Source: an uncultured Bacteriovorax sp. (GTDB lineage: Bacteria > Bdellovibrionota > Bacteriovoracia > Bacteriovoracales > Bacteriovoracaceae). Taken from it: DNA of 5,438 bases. The notes under the pieces were generated by a model that did not search any database, was not told where the DNA came from, and saw only the letters and a program-made list of their open reading frames with translations. Each line of letters begins with the position of its first letter. The first letter of the stretch is position 1. The DNA is taken from positions 1 to 5,438 of the forward strand of contig CAMLRB010000229.1 of the NCBI GenBank assembly GCA_946482295.1, in the 5' to 3' direction. Below are positions 1-3,576 of the stretch, in pieces. A program made the translations under genes and the position numbers.

Positions 1-42
1 CTGCTCCCAAAGCAGGTATGCTACCAACTGCACCACACGTAT
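1..42 (-). tRNA. tRNA-Pro (TGG), 5' part only, cut by window edge
   Basis: Read on the minus strand from 42 to 1, this is the 5' half of a tRNA. It shows a 7-nt acceptor strand (42-36), TG, a D-stem GTGC/GCAT around the canonical D-loop AGTTGGTA, and an anticodon stem CCTGC with loop TTTGGGA. The anticodon is TGG at 9-7, which decodes proline. The variable loop, T-arm and 3' end lie outside the window, so acceptor pairing cannot be tested. A terminator-like hairpin ends only about 3 nt before its 5' end. It is therefore either processed from read-through RNA or has a promoter I cannot see. Confidence 0.85.
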
Positions 43-44
43 AT

Positions 45-76
45 AAAATAAAAAACCTCCAAGAAATCCTGGAGGT
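45..76 (-). terminator. Intrinsic terminator between the small-RNA locus and tRNA-Pro
   Basis: On the minus strand, ACCTCCA (76-70) and TGGAGGT (61-55) form a 7-bp stem around an 8-nt loop. A T-rich tract (55-50, then 48-45) follows at once. It would end transcripts coming from tRNA-Met or from the small-RNA promoter at 181-209, just before tRNA-Pro begins. Confidence 0.7.
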
Positions 77-175
77 CAATGCTGTAACTCAAAAAATTAA
101 AGTATTACATACAAGTGCTTCCAGGGAGAGTTTCTCTCTGTTCCGGTTGTACTTGATGTCTGAAAAAATTATTCA
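45..175 (-). ncRNA. Candidate small RNA (about 130 nt), alternatively a 23-aa leaderless ORF
   Basis: A near-consensus promoter (209-181) upstream and an intrinsic terminator (76-45) downstream would define a transcript of about 130 nt. Its core folds into one extended hairpin, 159-107. The outer stem ACATCAAGT/ACTTGtATGT has one bulged T. Inside are a CCGG/CTGG helix with one G.T pair and a GAGAG/CTCTC helix closed by an AAA loop. The same strand also holds a short ORF, ATG at 176-174 to TAA at 107-105 (23 codons, starting MNNFF, rich in Gln/Arg). Its ATG would sit almost exactly at the predicted transcription start. I cannot decide between RNA and peptide. The hairpin is not tRNA-like because it has no T-arm. 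No known RNA family is recognised. Confidence 0.4.
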
Positions 176-180
176 TACTG

Positions 181-209
181 CGAATATAGTAATTAAATTT
201 AATTATCAA
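181..209 (-). promoter_or_regulatory. Putative Bacteroidota-type promoter with a palindrome in its spacer
   Basis: On the minus strand, TTG (209-207), an 18-nt spacer and TATATTCG (188-181) match the TTG-N19-TAnnTTTG consensus with one mismatch in the -7 box. The spacer contains the perfect 16-bp palindrome TAATTAAATTTAATTA (190-205), a possible operator. A start near 175 would produce the hairpin RNA that ends at the 76-45 terminator. The DNA is very AT-rich, so chance similarity is a real possibility. Confidence 0.4.
190..205. repeat. Perfect 16-bp AT palindrome, possible operator
   Basis: TAATTAAATTTAATTA equals its own reverse complement. It lies between tRNA-Met and the hairpin RNA, inside the spacer of a putative promoter. 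That position would suit a repressor site, but AT-only palindromes arise easily in such DNA. Confidence 0.5.
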
Positions 210-230
210 AAACTTTTTAAGAAAATTTTG

Positions 231-305
231 TAGCGAGAGCGGGATTCGAACCCGCGTGGTTTGGCGTATGAGACCAAGCTGGGGCCATCTCCAGTCTACC
301 TCGCT
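231..305 (-). tRNA. tRNA-Met (CAT)
   Basis: The 75-nt minus-strand sequence from 305 to 231 folds as a tRNA. The acceptor AGCGAGG/TCTCGCT has 7 bp with one G.T pair. The anticodon stem TTGGT/GCCAA carries loop CTCATAC (anticodon CAT), the variable loop is 5 nt, and the T-arm GCGGG-TTCGAAT-CCCGC is perfect. The discriminator base is A and no CCA is encoded. It lacks the initiator hallmarks (three G-C pairs in the anticodon stem, unpaired position 1). It is therefore an elongator tRNA-Met, or a tRNA-Ile2 whose C34 becomes lysidine. The D-arm is odd: the best stem, CTGG/CCAG, leaves four nucleotides (TAGA) after the acceptor instead of two. Confidence 0.9.
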
Positions 306-311
306 ATTTTG

Positions 312-341
312 CAAAGATAGTAAATATCTTTATTTGTACAG
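312..341 (-). promoter_or_regulatory. Putative promoter of tRNA-Met
   Basis: TATCTTTG (319-312) matches the Bacteroidota -7 box TAnnTTTG exactly. Nineteen bases upstream lies CTG (341-339), one change from the -33 TTG. The box ends 6 nt before the mature tRNA 5' end at 305, so the transcript would start at or next to the tRNA. The element overlaps the last codons of the gene at 330-521. Confidence 0.55.
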
Positions 342-521
342 ATTATCAATGATAATTTTTGCCATTTTAGAGATTTCAGGATCCACATTACTAAGCATAT
401 GTATTAAATCTCTATATCTTCTGGCAGTCATGCCAGTTTCGCCTTTATCATAAATACGTATAAGTTTTTTTAAATAGCGATCAAACTCAAGTGAAATCAT
501 GTAATCTGTATTTAAATCCAT
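330..521 (-). CDS. Small protein, DxE-module paralog 6 (63 aa)
   Basis: Unrecognised 63-aa protein and the last member of a six-gene paralogous family. The shared module runs from about residue 24 to the end. Its core, residues 32-51, is TARRYRDLIHMLSNVDPEIS, with the family Tyr at 36 and the invariant Asp47-x-Glu49, followed by a short hydrophobic helix (KMAKIIIDNL). The N-terminus, MDLNTDYMISLEF, resembles no other member. It is the shortest copy because it lacks the extended C-terminal tail. The ATG at 521 directly follows a pair of tandem inverted repeats whose central hairpin resembles a terminator, so expression may be controlled separately from the upstream copies. The stop overlaps the promoter of tRNA-Met. 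No membrane segment or catalytic motif is visible, and the function is unknown. Confidence 0.75.
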   Translation of the reverse strand: MDLNTDYMISLEFDRYLKKLIRIYDKGETGMTARRYRDLIHMLSNVDPEISKMAKIIIDNLYK

Positions 522-591
522 ATGTAAAGAAAATTAAAAAAGCTTTACATGAAATAAGAACATGTAAAGAAAATGGGAAAATCTTTACATG
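522..591. repeat. Tandem pair of hairpin repeats, period 40 nt (four alternating arms)
   Basis: Two similar units lie between paralogs 5 and 6. Unit 1 pairs ATGTAAAG (522-529) with CTTTACAT (543-550). Unit 2 pairs CATGTAAAGA (561-570) with TCTTTACATG (582-591). The units are offset by exactly 40 nt. The four arms alternate in orientation, so arms can pair 1-2 and 3-4, or the two inner arms can pair with each other. The inner pairing leaves a minus-strand T-run right behind the stem. This could be a two-state RNA switch or simply a duplicated hairpin. Confidence 0.75.
536..569 (-). terminator. Terminator-like hairpin just upstream of paralog 6
   Basis: On the minus strand, CTTTACATG (569-561) and CATGTAAAG (551-543) form a 9-bp stem with a 9-nt loop, followed by CTTTTTT (542-536). 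The stem is AT-rich and therefore weak. It competes with the outer pairings of the four-arm repeat. The ATG of the next gene lies about 15 nt downstream, an attenuator-like arrangement. Confidence 0.45.
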
Positions 592-614
592 AGTTAAATA
601 TAAAATCTAAAAAT

Positions 615-914
615 TTAATAAAAAAAGGATTTTCTCTTTAACACTTGTTCTATTTTTTCATGTAATATACATGAAGCTAATTTTACAATTTCTGAATCCT
701 TACTTAAAATCAATTTCTCTAATTTTTCATACTCTTCTTGATTAAAGAATTTTTTATTTTTCTGTAAAATATAAAGATATCTTAGATGCGTTGGTGTTGA
801 AGTTATATGACTTGGATCGATTATAATACTTGAAATTCGAGTAGGATCATATACTATACAACCAGTACTCAATCCCCAAAATGTAGATCTATTATTAGGA
901 CTAATGTATTTCAT
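615..914 (-). CDS. Small protein, DxE-module paralog 5 (99 aa)
   Basis: Unrecognised 99-aa protein, the longest of the six-member family. The N-terminal 42 residues are unique and not obviously helical (Ser/Thr/Ile/Pro-rich, with WGLSTGC and DPSHITSTP). The shared module starts near residue 43. Its core, residues 58-77, is NQEEYEKLEKLILSKDSEIV, with Tyr62, the Leu-Ile pair and the invariant Asp73-x-Glu75. A hydrophobic helix and a basic tail (VLKRKSFFY) follow. The ATG at 914 overlaps the previous gene's stop by 14 nt, which implies translational coupling in the 1589-615 operon. The stretched N-terminus may be a second small domain. Function unknown. Confidence 0.75.
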   Translation of the reverse strand: MKYISPNNRSTFWGLSTGCIVYDPTRISSIIIDPSHITSTPTHLRYLYILQKNKKFFNQEEYEKLEKLILSKDSEIVKLASCILHEKIEQVLKRKSFFY

Positions 915-1149
915 TTCTCTTTAATTTTAATATCTTCATTACCAATTCTATTGATTCAGGATCGTCACTTTTTATAAGATTAATTAACTTAATTTTCTCA
1001 TCTTCTGTAATTAAATCCCTTTCTCTTAATAGTTTTACTTCATTAATTCTAAAATAGGCTTTAATGGATTCTTCAGTCCAACTTGGTTGAGTATAATTTG
1101 TTTTATGTTTCTCATTAATCTGAGCCCATAATCCTTTTGATTGTATCAT
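901..1149 (-). CDS. Small protein, DxE-module paralog 4 (82 aa)
   Basis: Unrecognised 82-aa protein of the paralog family. A unique polar N-terminus (residues 1-30, containing GLWAQINEKHKTNYTQPSW) leads into the shared module. Its core, residues 48-67, is TEDEKIKLINLIKSDDPESI. The invariant Asp63-x-Glu65 is kept, but this is the only member in which the conserved Tyr is replaced (Lys52) and the residue after Glu is Ser rather than Ile/Val/Leu. It is the most diverged module in the set. The gene overlaps its upstream neighbour by 35 nt and its downstream neighbour by 14 nt. It is acidic in the core and basic at the C-terminus. Function unknown. Confidence 0.75.
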   Translation of the reverse strand: MIQSKGLWAQINEKHKTNYTQPSWTEESIKAYFRINEVKLLRERDLITEDEKIKLINLIKSDDPESIELVMKILKLKRNEIH

Positions 1150-1354
1150 CTTTTAAGTATTCATTAAGTGCATTATCTACTAAAATTTTACCCATTGCAA
1201 GAATTTCAACATCACTACTCCAAATTAATGGATATAATTTCTCATAAGTTTCTTTGTCAATGATTTTATTTTCAAGCATTGCTTTGAGCCTGTCCTTGTA
1301 AAAACCTTGACTTACATCCCAAATTTCATATTTATAAGAAGTAGTACTAGACAT
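1115..1354 (-). CDS. Small protein, DxE-module paralog 3 (79 aa)
   Basis: Unrecognised 79-aa protein of the paralog family. Residues 1-20 are unique and aromatic (YKYEIWDVSQGFY). The shared module begins around residue 21. Its core, residues 33-52, is DKETYEKLYPLIWSSDVEIL, with Tyr37 and the invariant Asp48-x-Glu50. A hydrophobic helix (AMGKILVDNAL) and a charged tail follow. The ATG at 1354 overlaps the stop of paralog 2 by 8 nt, and the end overlaps paralog 4 by 35 nt. This tight packing supports one polycistronic message. The long overlap with paralog 4 means the tail (TIKRIMGSD) is constrained by two reading frames. Function unknown. Confidence 0.8.
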   Translation of the reverse strand: MSSTTSYKYEIWDVSQGFYKDRLKAMLENKIIDKETYEKLYPLIWSSDVEILAMGKILVDNALNEYLKDDTIKRIMGSD

Positions 1355-1589
1355 ATTGTTCTGCTATTTTAGTCCCTAAGTTTTGTACTTCGATATCATC
1401 AGATAAGATCAACTTACTGATCTTATCGTAAACTTCTTTAGGGAGAAGTCCTTCCTTTACTTTTGCTATTAATTCATTATGAAGACTTATATATTCATTT
1501 CTCCTTCTCTCTCCAAAAAGAAGTAGCTTTTCCAACTCACATTGCATGTCGGCCAATAGTTCTCTCTCTTTTTGTGAAATATGAATCAT
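1347..1589 (-). CDS. Small protein, DxE-module paralog 2 (80 aa)
   Basis: Unrecognised 80-aa protein and first gene of the overlapping four-gene set. The N-terminal 48 residues look like one long charged helix (SQKERELLADMQCELEKLLL, then ERRRNEYISLHNEL). The module core, residues 50-69, is PKEVYDKISKLILSDDIEVQ, with Tyr54 and the invariant Asp65-x-Glu67. The protein ends soon after (LGTKIAEQYV). I chose the ATG at 1589. An in-frame GTG at 1610 would put the start inside the terminator stem, and the extra residues would simply translate its T-tract. That places the start about 10 nt after the terminator, so expression needs read-through or an unseen promoter. Function unknown. Confidence 0.75.
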   Translation of the reverse strand: MIHISQKERELLADMQCELEKLLLFGERRRNEYISLHNELIAKVKEGLLPKEVYDKISKLILSDDIEVQNLGTKIAEQYV

Positions 1590-1598
1590 AAAGAAAAT

Positions 1599-1645
1599 AA
1601 AAAAGCTCACCCTAAGCGCGCTGTTCGATGGGAAGCGGGGTGAGC
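1599..1645 (-). terminator. Strong intrinsic terminator / possible attenuator before the paralog operon
   Basis: On the minus strand, GCTCACCC (1645-1638) pairs with GGGTGAGC (1612-1605), enclosing a 25-nt GC-rich loop, and a run of six T follows (1604-1599). It sits between the 144-aa gene (stop at 1663) and paralog 2 (ATG at 1589). It ends the 144-aa transcript and would shield or attenuate the paralog operon. Confidence 0.8.
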
Positions 1646-1662
1646 AAGTTTAAAAAAATTAA

Positions 1663-2097
1663 TTAGGAAGTTTTTTGATCCAAATTTACTTGTTCTAAAT
1701 CTAAATAAGGAGAACTTTGAGCGTAACCTCTAACAGAATCTAATTCCATCATCAAAGAATTTAAATCTTTTAAATCGCATTCATTTGAAGCTGCCTTTTT
1801 TAATTCTGCTAAAAGTCGTATAATGAGATCTTCGTCAATTAAATGTTTATTTCTATTATCTTCTTCCATCATTTTTTCATATGGAATAAATAAACCAGAA
1901 ATAGGACGAATTGTGTAAGTTTTTACTCCATCTGGACTTTGCCTTTCACAATAAATAGAGCAGATATTACTATTAAATCCAATGACATCAGTAAATCTGT
2001 GTGCCACTTTGTCTCTGAGGTCTTCTGACTCTTGAAGTCTTGCCTCAATGATTGGACGATTTTGCTCGTCCAGATCAAACGCTAATCTTGTTTTCAT
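1663..2097 (-). CDS. Hypothetical protein (144 aa)
   Basis: Unrecognised 144-aa soluble protein. No signal peptide or membrane segment is present. The N-terminal third (residues 1-37) is charged and contains the run IIEARLQESEDLRDKVAHRF. The middle (40-72) looks like beta strands (SNICSIYCERQ, VKTYTIRPISGLFIPY) with two cysteines at 46 and 50. The C-terminal half is mainly helical and acidic (DEDLIIRLLAELKK, then LKDLNSLMMELDSV). It is not a member of the DxE-module family, although it sits inside that array. It has its own putative promoter (2172-2141) and terminator (1645-1599), so it is probably a single-gene unit. The ATG at 2097 follows an A/T-rich leader of about 40 nt with no Shine-Dalgarno. 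Confidence 0.8.
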   Translation of the reverse strand: MKTRLAFDLDEQNRPIIEARLQESEDLRDKVAHRFTDVIGFNSNICSIYCERQSPDGVKTYTIRPISGLFIPYEKMMEEDNRNKHLIDEDLIIRLLAELKKAASNECDLKDLNSLMMELDSVRGYAQSSPYLDLEQVNLDQKTS

Positions 2098-2140
2098 GTT
2101 TATATATTTTTATATCCGGCCTTAATTGGTCGCAGACATA

Positions 2141-2172
2141 CAAATATACAAATTAACTTTCAGATTCGCTAA
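2141..2172 (-). promoter_or_regulatory. Putative promoter of the 144-aa gene
   Basis: TATATTTG (2148-2141) is an exact match to the Bacteroidota -7 box TAnnTTTG. TTAG (2172-2169), 20 nt upstream, is a near match to the -33 TTTG. Transcription would start near 2135, giving a leader of about 40 nt before the ATG at 2097. The element overlaps the 3' end of the 74-aa gene. Confidence 0.55.
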
Positions 2173-2377
2173 GACGTTTTTGATATTTTTCACCTATTCT
2201 TTTATTGATTATCGTATTAATCATATAAATCAACTCATGATCTTCTGTAAAAACAAGCTCAACAAATCTCTTGTATTCACTATCAGATAAAAATTCTTCG
2301 TGATATTTTTCAACTCTTAAAAGACATTCATGAGCATAATTTGATAATCCAAATGCAACAGTTTCTTTTACTTCCAT
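2153..2377 (-). CDS. Small protein, DxE-module paralog 1 (74 aa)
   Basis: Unrecognised 74-aa protein. It is the most upstream family member and is separated from the others by the 144-aa gene. It has a short unique N-terminus (MEVKETVAFGLSNYAHE). The module core, residues 31-50, is SDSEYKRFVELVFTEDHELI, with Tyr35 and the invariant Asp46-x-Glu48. A hydrophobic helix (YMINTIINKR) and a charged tail (GEKYQKRLSESES) follow. The ATG at 2377 overlaps the stop of the metallopeptidase-like gene by 10 nt, so the two are likely co-translated and may work together. No function can be assigned. Confidence 0.8.
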   Translation of the reverse strand: MEVKETVAFGLSNYAHECLLRVEKYHEEFLSDSEYKRFVELVFTEDHELIYMINTIINKRIGEKYQKRLSESES

Positions 2378-2757
2378 GATTTAAGCATTTCGTTAATAAC
2401 TCTTTCAACAAGATAATCCAGGAAATAAGCATAAAGCTCTTCCGATACATTCATTTTAAATTTAACTCCCATGTTATTTAAAATCTTGACCACAGCATGA
2501 AAACATTCATGAGTGATAACAGCGCAGCGATGCGCTAAGGAATCACCCTTTTTAAAGTTAATCCTGATAACTGATAGATTAACATAATCACAGAAATCAT
2601 GAATTCCCAAGCTATCTTTAGGCATATCAATAAGTTCAGCGAATTCACCTTCATAAAGTTCAAACTTATAAATAGACTCCTTTACTTTTTTATTTGATTC
2701 ATTAATAAAAACAAACACATGAGAAGGGATAATATCTGGCTTTAGTAAAAGTATCAT
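2368..2757 (-). CDS. Small HExxH metallopeptidase-like protein (129 aa)
   Basis: The 129-aa protein carries HECFH at residues 83-87, the HExxH zinc signature. It is followed by SEELYAY (105-111), in which Glu107 lies 20 residues after the second His. That is the same spacing as between the second zinc His and the ligand Glu in thermolysin-type (gluzincin) enzymes. A helix precedes the motif (GDSLAHRCAVIT), and the N-terminal 70 residues look like beta strands. It is much smaller than typical secreted metallopeptidases and has no signal peptide, so it would act in the cytoplasm, if it is catalytic at all. I chose the ATG at 2757. An upstream ATG at 2811 would translate straight through a good -7 promoter box. 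The gene overlaps the 74-aa gene by 10 nt. The substrate is unknown. Confidence 0.8.
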   Translation of the reverse strand: MILLLKPDIIPSHVFVFINESNKKVKESIYKFELYEGEFAELIDMPKDSLGIHDFCDYVNLSVIRINFKKGDSLAHRCAVITHECFHAVVKILNNMGVKFKMNVSEELYAYFLDYLVERVINEMLKSWK

Positions 2758-2777
2758 AAATATAAAAAATTTTACAT

Positions 2778-2812
2778 CAAATATATAAATTTTATTTCTG
2801 GATGTCTCCAAA
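2778..2812 (-). promoter_or_regulatory. Putative promoter of the leftward metallopeptidase-like operon
   Basis: TATATTTG (2785-2778) matches the Bacteroidota -7 box exactly. TTTG (2812-2809) lies 23 nt upstream, slightly more than the usual 19-21. A start near 2772 places the ATG at 2757 just downstream and rules out the longer ORF start at 2811. No Shine-Dalgarno is seen. Confidence 0.5.
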
Positions 2813-2868
2813 CATGGTATTCAAAAAATTTTTTGTAATAGGATGTTTTTTGGGTCCTCTTATTTTAA

Positions 2869-2901
2869 CCCCCACCCTCTCGCCCAAAGACCCCTACCCC
2901 C
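2869..2901 (-). other. G-quadruplex-type motif (five G-runs)
   Basis: On the minus strand there are five runs of three or more G (5, 4, 3, 3 and 5) separated by loops of 2, 5, 5 and 1 nt. This satisfies the G3+N1-7 rule with a spare run. The surroundings are strongly AT-rich. It lies about 60-90 nt upstream of the leftward promoter box, in the divergent intergenic region. Confidence 0.7.
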
Positions 2902-3124
2902 TGGGTGTAAAGTTTTTCCAAAGATTTTTCAGCAGGAAATTCAGGAAAATTATTCTCAGGGAGAGAGAACATCAGACAGGTATCAACCTCTCCTACAGGA
3001 ACACTAGTAGAAATCAGCACTCTGGACAACTATAGGATGAGTGTTGCTCACCTGCAGGTCATCTAAACTAACTTAATAGAAATGTATATAGGCACATTTC
3101 ACTAACTCCCATCACTAACACTCA

Positions 3125-3143
3125 CCTCTATTCTAAACTCAAA
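3125..3143 (+). repeat. 19-nt direct repeat, copy 1
   Basis: CCTCTATTCTAAACTCAAA occurs exactly here and at 3454-3472. Its last three bases overlap the left arm of a perfect inverted repeat (3141-3158), and the next gene starts 35 nt later. It may be a regulatory module shared by the two plus-strand genes. Confidence 0.85.
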
Positions 3144-3158
3144 TTCACACGTGAATTT
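3141..3158. promoter_or_regulatory. Perfect 8-bp inverted repeat (operator or hairpin)
   Basis: AAATTCAC, AC, GTGAATTT is a perfect inverted repeat with a 2-nt centre, 19 nt before the ATG at 3178. The 2-nt centre suits a dimeric DNA-binding protein better than an RNA hairpin. An in-frame GTG at 3151 lies in the right arm and is not taken as the start. Confidence 0.6.
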
Positions 3159-3177
3159 TAACCAAGAAGATAAACTT

Positions 3178-3405
3178 ATGCGAAAAATTATTCTTATTGC
3201 ACTTCTGTGTATATCATTGCTGCTCAGCTTGGGCTTGATCTTCCAGATTATCGACCCCACTTTCAAGAGCTGTTTGATTGTTGCCAGTGTTGCCGTTGTA
3301 GCTGCCCTCTATGCGGCCTATGAAATCTGGCGGCTTACAAGCCTGAAAGAATTTCGGGAGGAATACTCCAAGCGTGCAAGGGATGAGGTCCAAAAGCACA
3401 GATAG
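3178..3405 (+). CDS. Small two-helix membrane protein (75 aa)
   Basis: A 75-aa protein with two predicted membrane helices. The first spans residues 4-24 (IILIALLCISLLLSLGLIFQ) and follows MRK. The second spans about 32-52 (CLIVASVAVVAALYAAY). A short loop, IDPTFKS, joins them. The C-terminal 22 residues are strongly charged (SLKEFREEYSKRARDEVQKH) and probably helical. The positive-inside rule suggests both termini face the cytoplasm. The size and hairpin topology would fit a phage holin or another small inner-membrane protein, but no family is recognised and no lysin gene is adjacent. The ATG at 3178 is preferred to a GTG at 3151. It is a single-gene unit: a repeat plus palindrome upstream and a terminator 10 nt after the stop. 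Confidence 0.75.
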   Translation: MRKIILIALLCISLLLSLGLIFQIIDPTFKSCLIVASVAVVAALYAAYEIWRLTSLKEFREEYSKRARDEVQKHR

Positions 3406-3414
3406 AGCATATGT

Positions 3415-3442
3415 AGACCTGGAGATTGGACCTCCAGGTTTT
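3415..3442 (+). terminator. Intrinsic terminator of the membrane-protein gene
   Basis: ACCTGGAG (3417-3424) and CTCCAGGT (3432-3439) form an 8-bp stem around ATTGGAC. The stem can be extended by G.T and A-T at the base, and TTTACTT follows. It starts about 10 nt after the stop codon at 3405. Confidence 0.75.
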
Positions 3443-3453
3443 ACTTCACTTGG

Positions 3454-3472
3454 CCTCTATTCTAAACTCAAA
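3454..3472 (+). repeat. 19-nt direct repeat, copy 2
   Basis: Exact second copy of CCTCTATTCTAAACTCAAA (first copy 3125-3143). As in copy 1, its final AAA starts a perfect inverted repeat, here AAAGTC-TTC-GACTTT (3470-3484). The hairpin sequence differs between the copies while the 19-nt part is identical. Confidence 0.85.
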
Positions 3473-3484
3473 GTCTTCGACTTT
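3470..3484. promoter_or_regulatory. Perfect 6-bp inverted repeat after repeat copy 2
   Basis: AAAGTC and GACTTT flank TTC. It occupies the same position relative to the 19-nt repeat as the 3141-3158 palindrome. It lies about 120 nt before the 202-aa gene. A further imperfect inverted repeat GTGCTAGCGCAC follows at 3486-3497. Confidence 0.5.
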
Positions 3485-3520
3485 AGTGCTAGCGCACCTT
3501 GCTGCGCAGGCTACATAAAG

Positions 3521-3570
3521 AGTATTGTAATTTTTGGTTGGACACTTGCCTGAACAGTGTTGTAACTTTT
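3521..3570 (+). promoter_or_regulatory. 35-nt-spaced repeats and weak promoter candidate for the 202-aa gene
   Basis: AGTATTGTAATTTTT (3521-3535) and AGTGTTGTAACTTTT (3556-3570) differ at two positions and are offset by 35 nt. Within them, TTG (3538-3540), 22 nt and TAACTTTT (3563-3570) resemble TTG-N19-21-TAnnTTTG with one -7 mismatch. The predicted start would fall at the hairpin at 3577. It is either a weak promoter or a pair of protein-binding sites. Confidence 0.35.
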
Positions 3571-3576
3571 AACCTT

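Larger units (their letters stand above)
2813..3177. other. Divergent noncoding region
   Basis: This stretch separates the leftward AT-rich genes from the rightward genes. It holds a C-rich block (2869-2901) that is G-quadruplex-capable on the minus strand. A loose GGAGAG/CTCTCC inverted repeat lies near 2960-2995. There is also the palindrome ACCTGCAGGT (3050-3059), the 19-nt repeat (3125-3143) and the palindrome 3141-3158 just before the next gene. Short open frames on both strands have no coding character. I found no exact TAnnTTTG box for the plus-strand gene. Confidence 0.6.

Noticed and set aside
105..314. Minus-strand 69-codon open frame through tRNA-Met
   Set aside because: Its first half is the tRNA gene read as protein. 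Only the last 23 codons are kept, as an alternative reading of the small-RNA locus.
256..453. Plus-strand open frame of 65 codons
   Set aside because: It is antisense to tRNA-Met and paralog 6 and is a shadow frame.
522..591. Two 40-nt-period palindromic repeats resembling a minimal CRISPR array
   Set aside because: There are only two units, the units are hairpins with no distinct spacers, and no cas genes are nearby. A regulatory hairpin pair explains it better.
1590..1610. GTG start at 1610 for paralog 2
   Set aside because: It lies inside the terminator stem and T-tract, and the added residues are only poly-T translation (SFFIFF).
1681..1688. TAAATTTG box on the minus strand as a promoter for the paralog operon
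   Set aside because: It has no convincing -33 partner, and its transcript would still meet the terminator at 1645-1599. Six-base matches are frequent in this AT-rich DNA.
2758..2811. N-terminal extension of the HExxH gene starting at 2811
   Set aside because: It would translate an exact -7 promoter box and an AT-rich leader, and the extra residues look like noise. The ATG at 2757 is preferred.
2860..2975. Minus-strand 35-codon frame ending in a Gly-rich stretch
   Set aside because: It depends on reading the G-quadruplex runs as glycines. There is no start context and it is too short to support.
2802..3035. Plus-strand open frame of 77 codons
   Set aside because: It crosses the leftward promoter region and the C-rich G-quadruplex block, its composition is not protein-like, and no start signal is present.
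3151..3177. GTG start at 3151 for the membrane protein
   Set aside because: It lies within a perfect palindrome. The ATG at 3178 begins with a typical basic residue pair followed by the first membrane helix.
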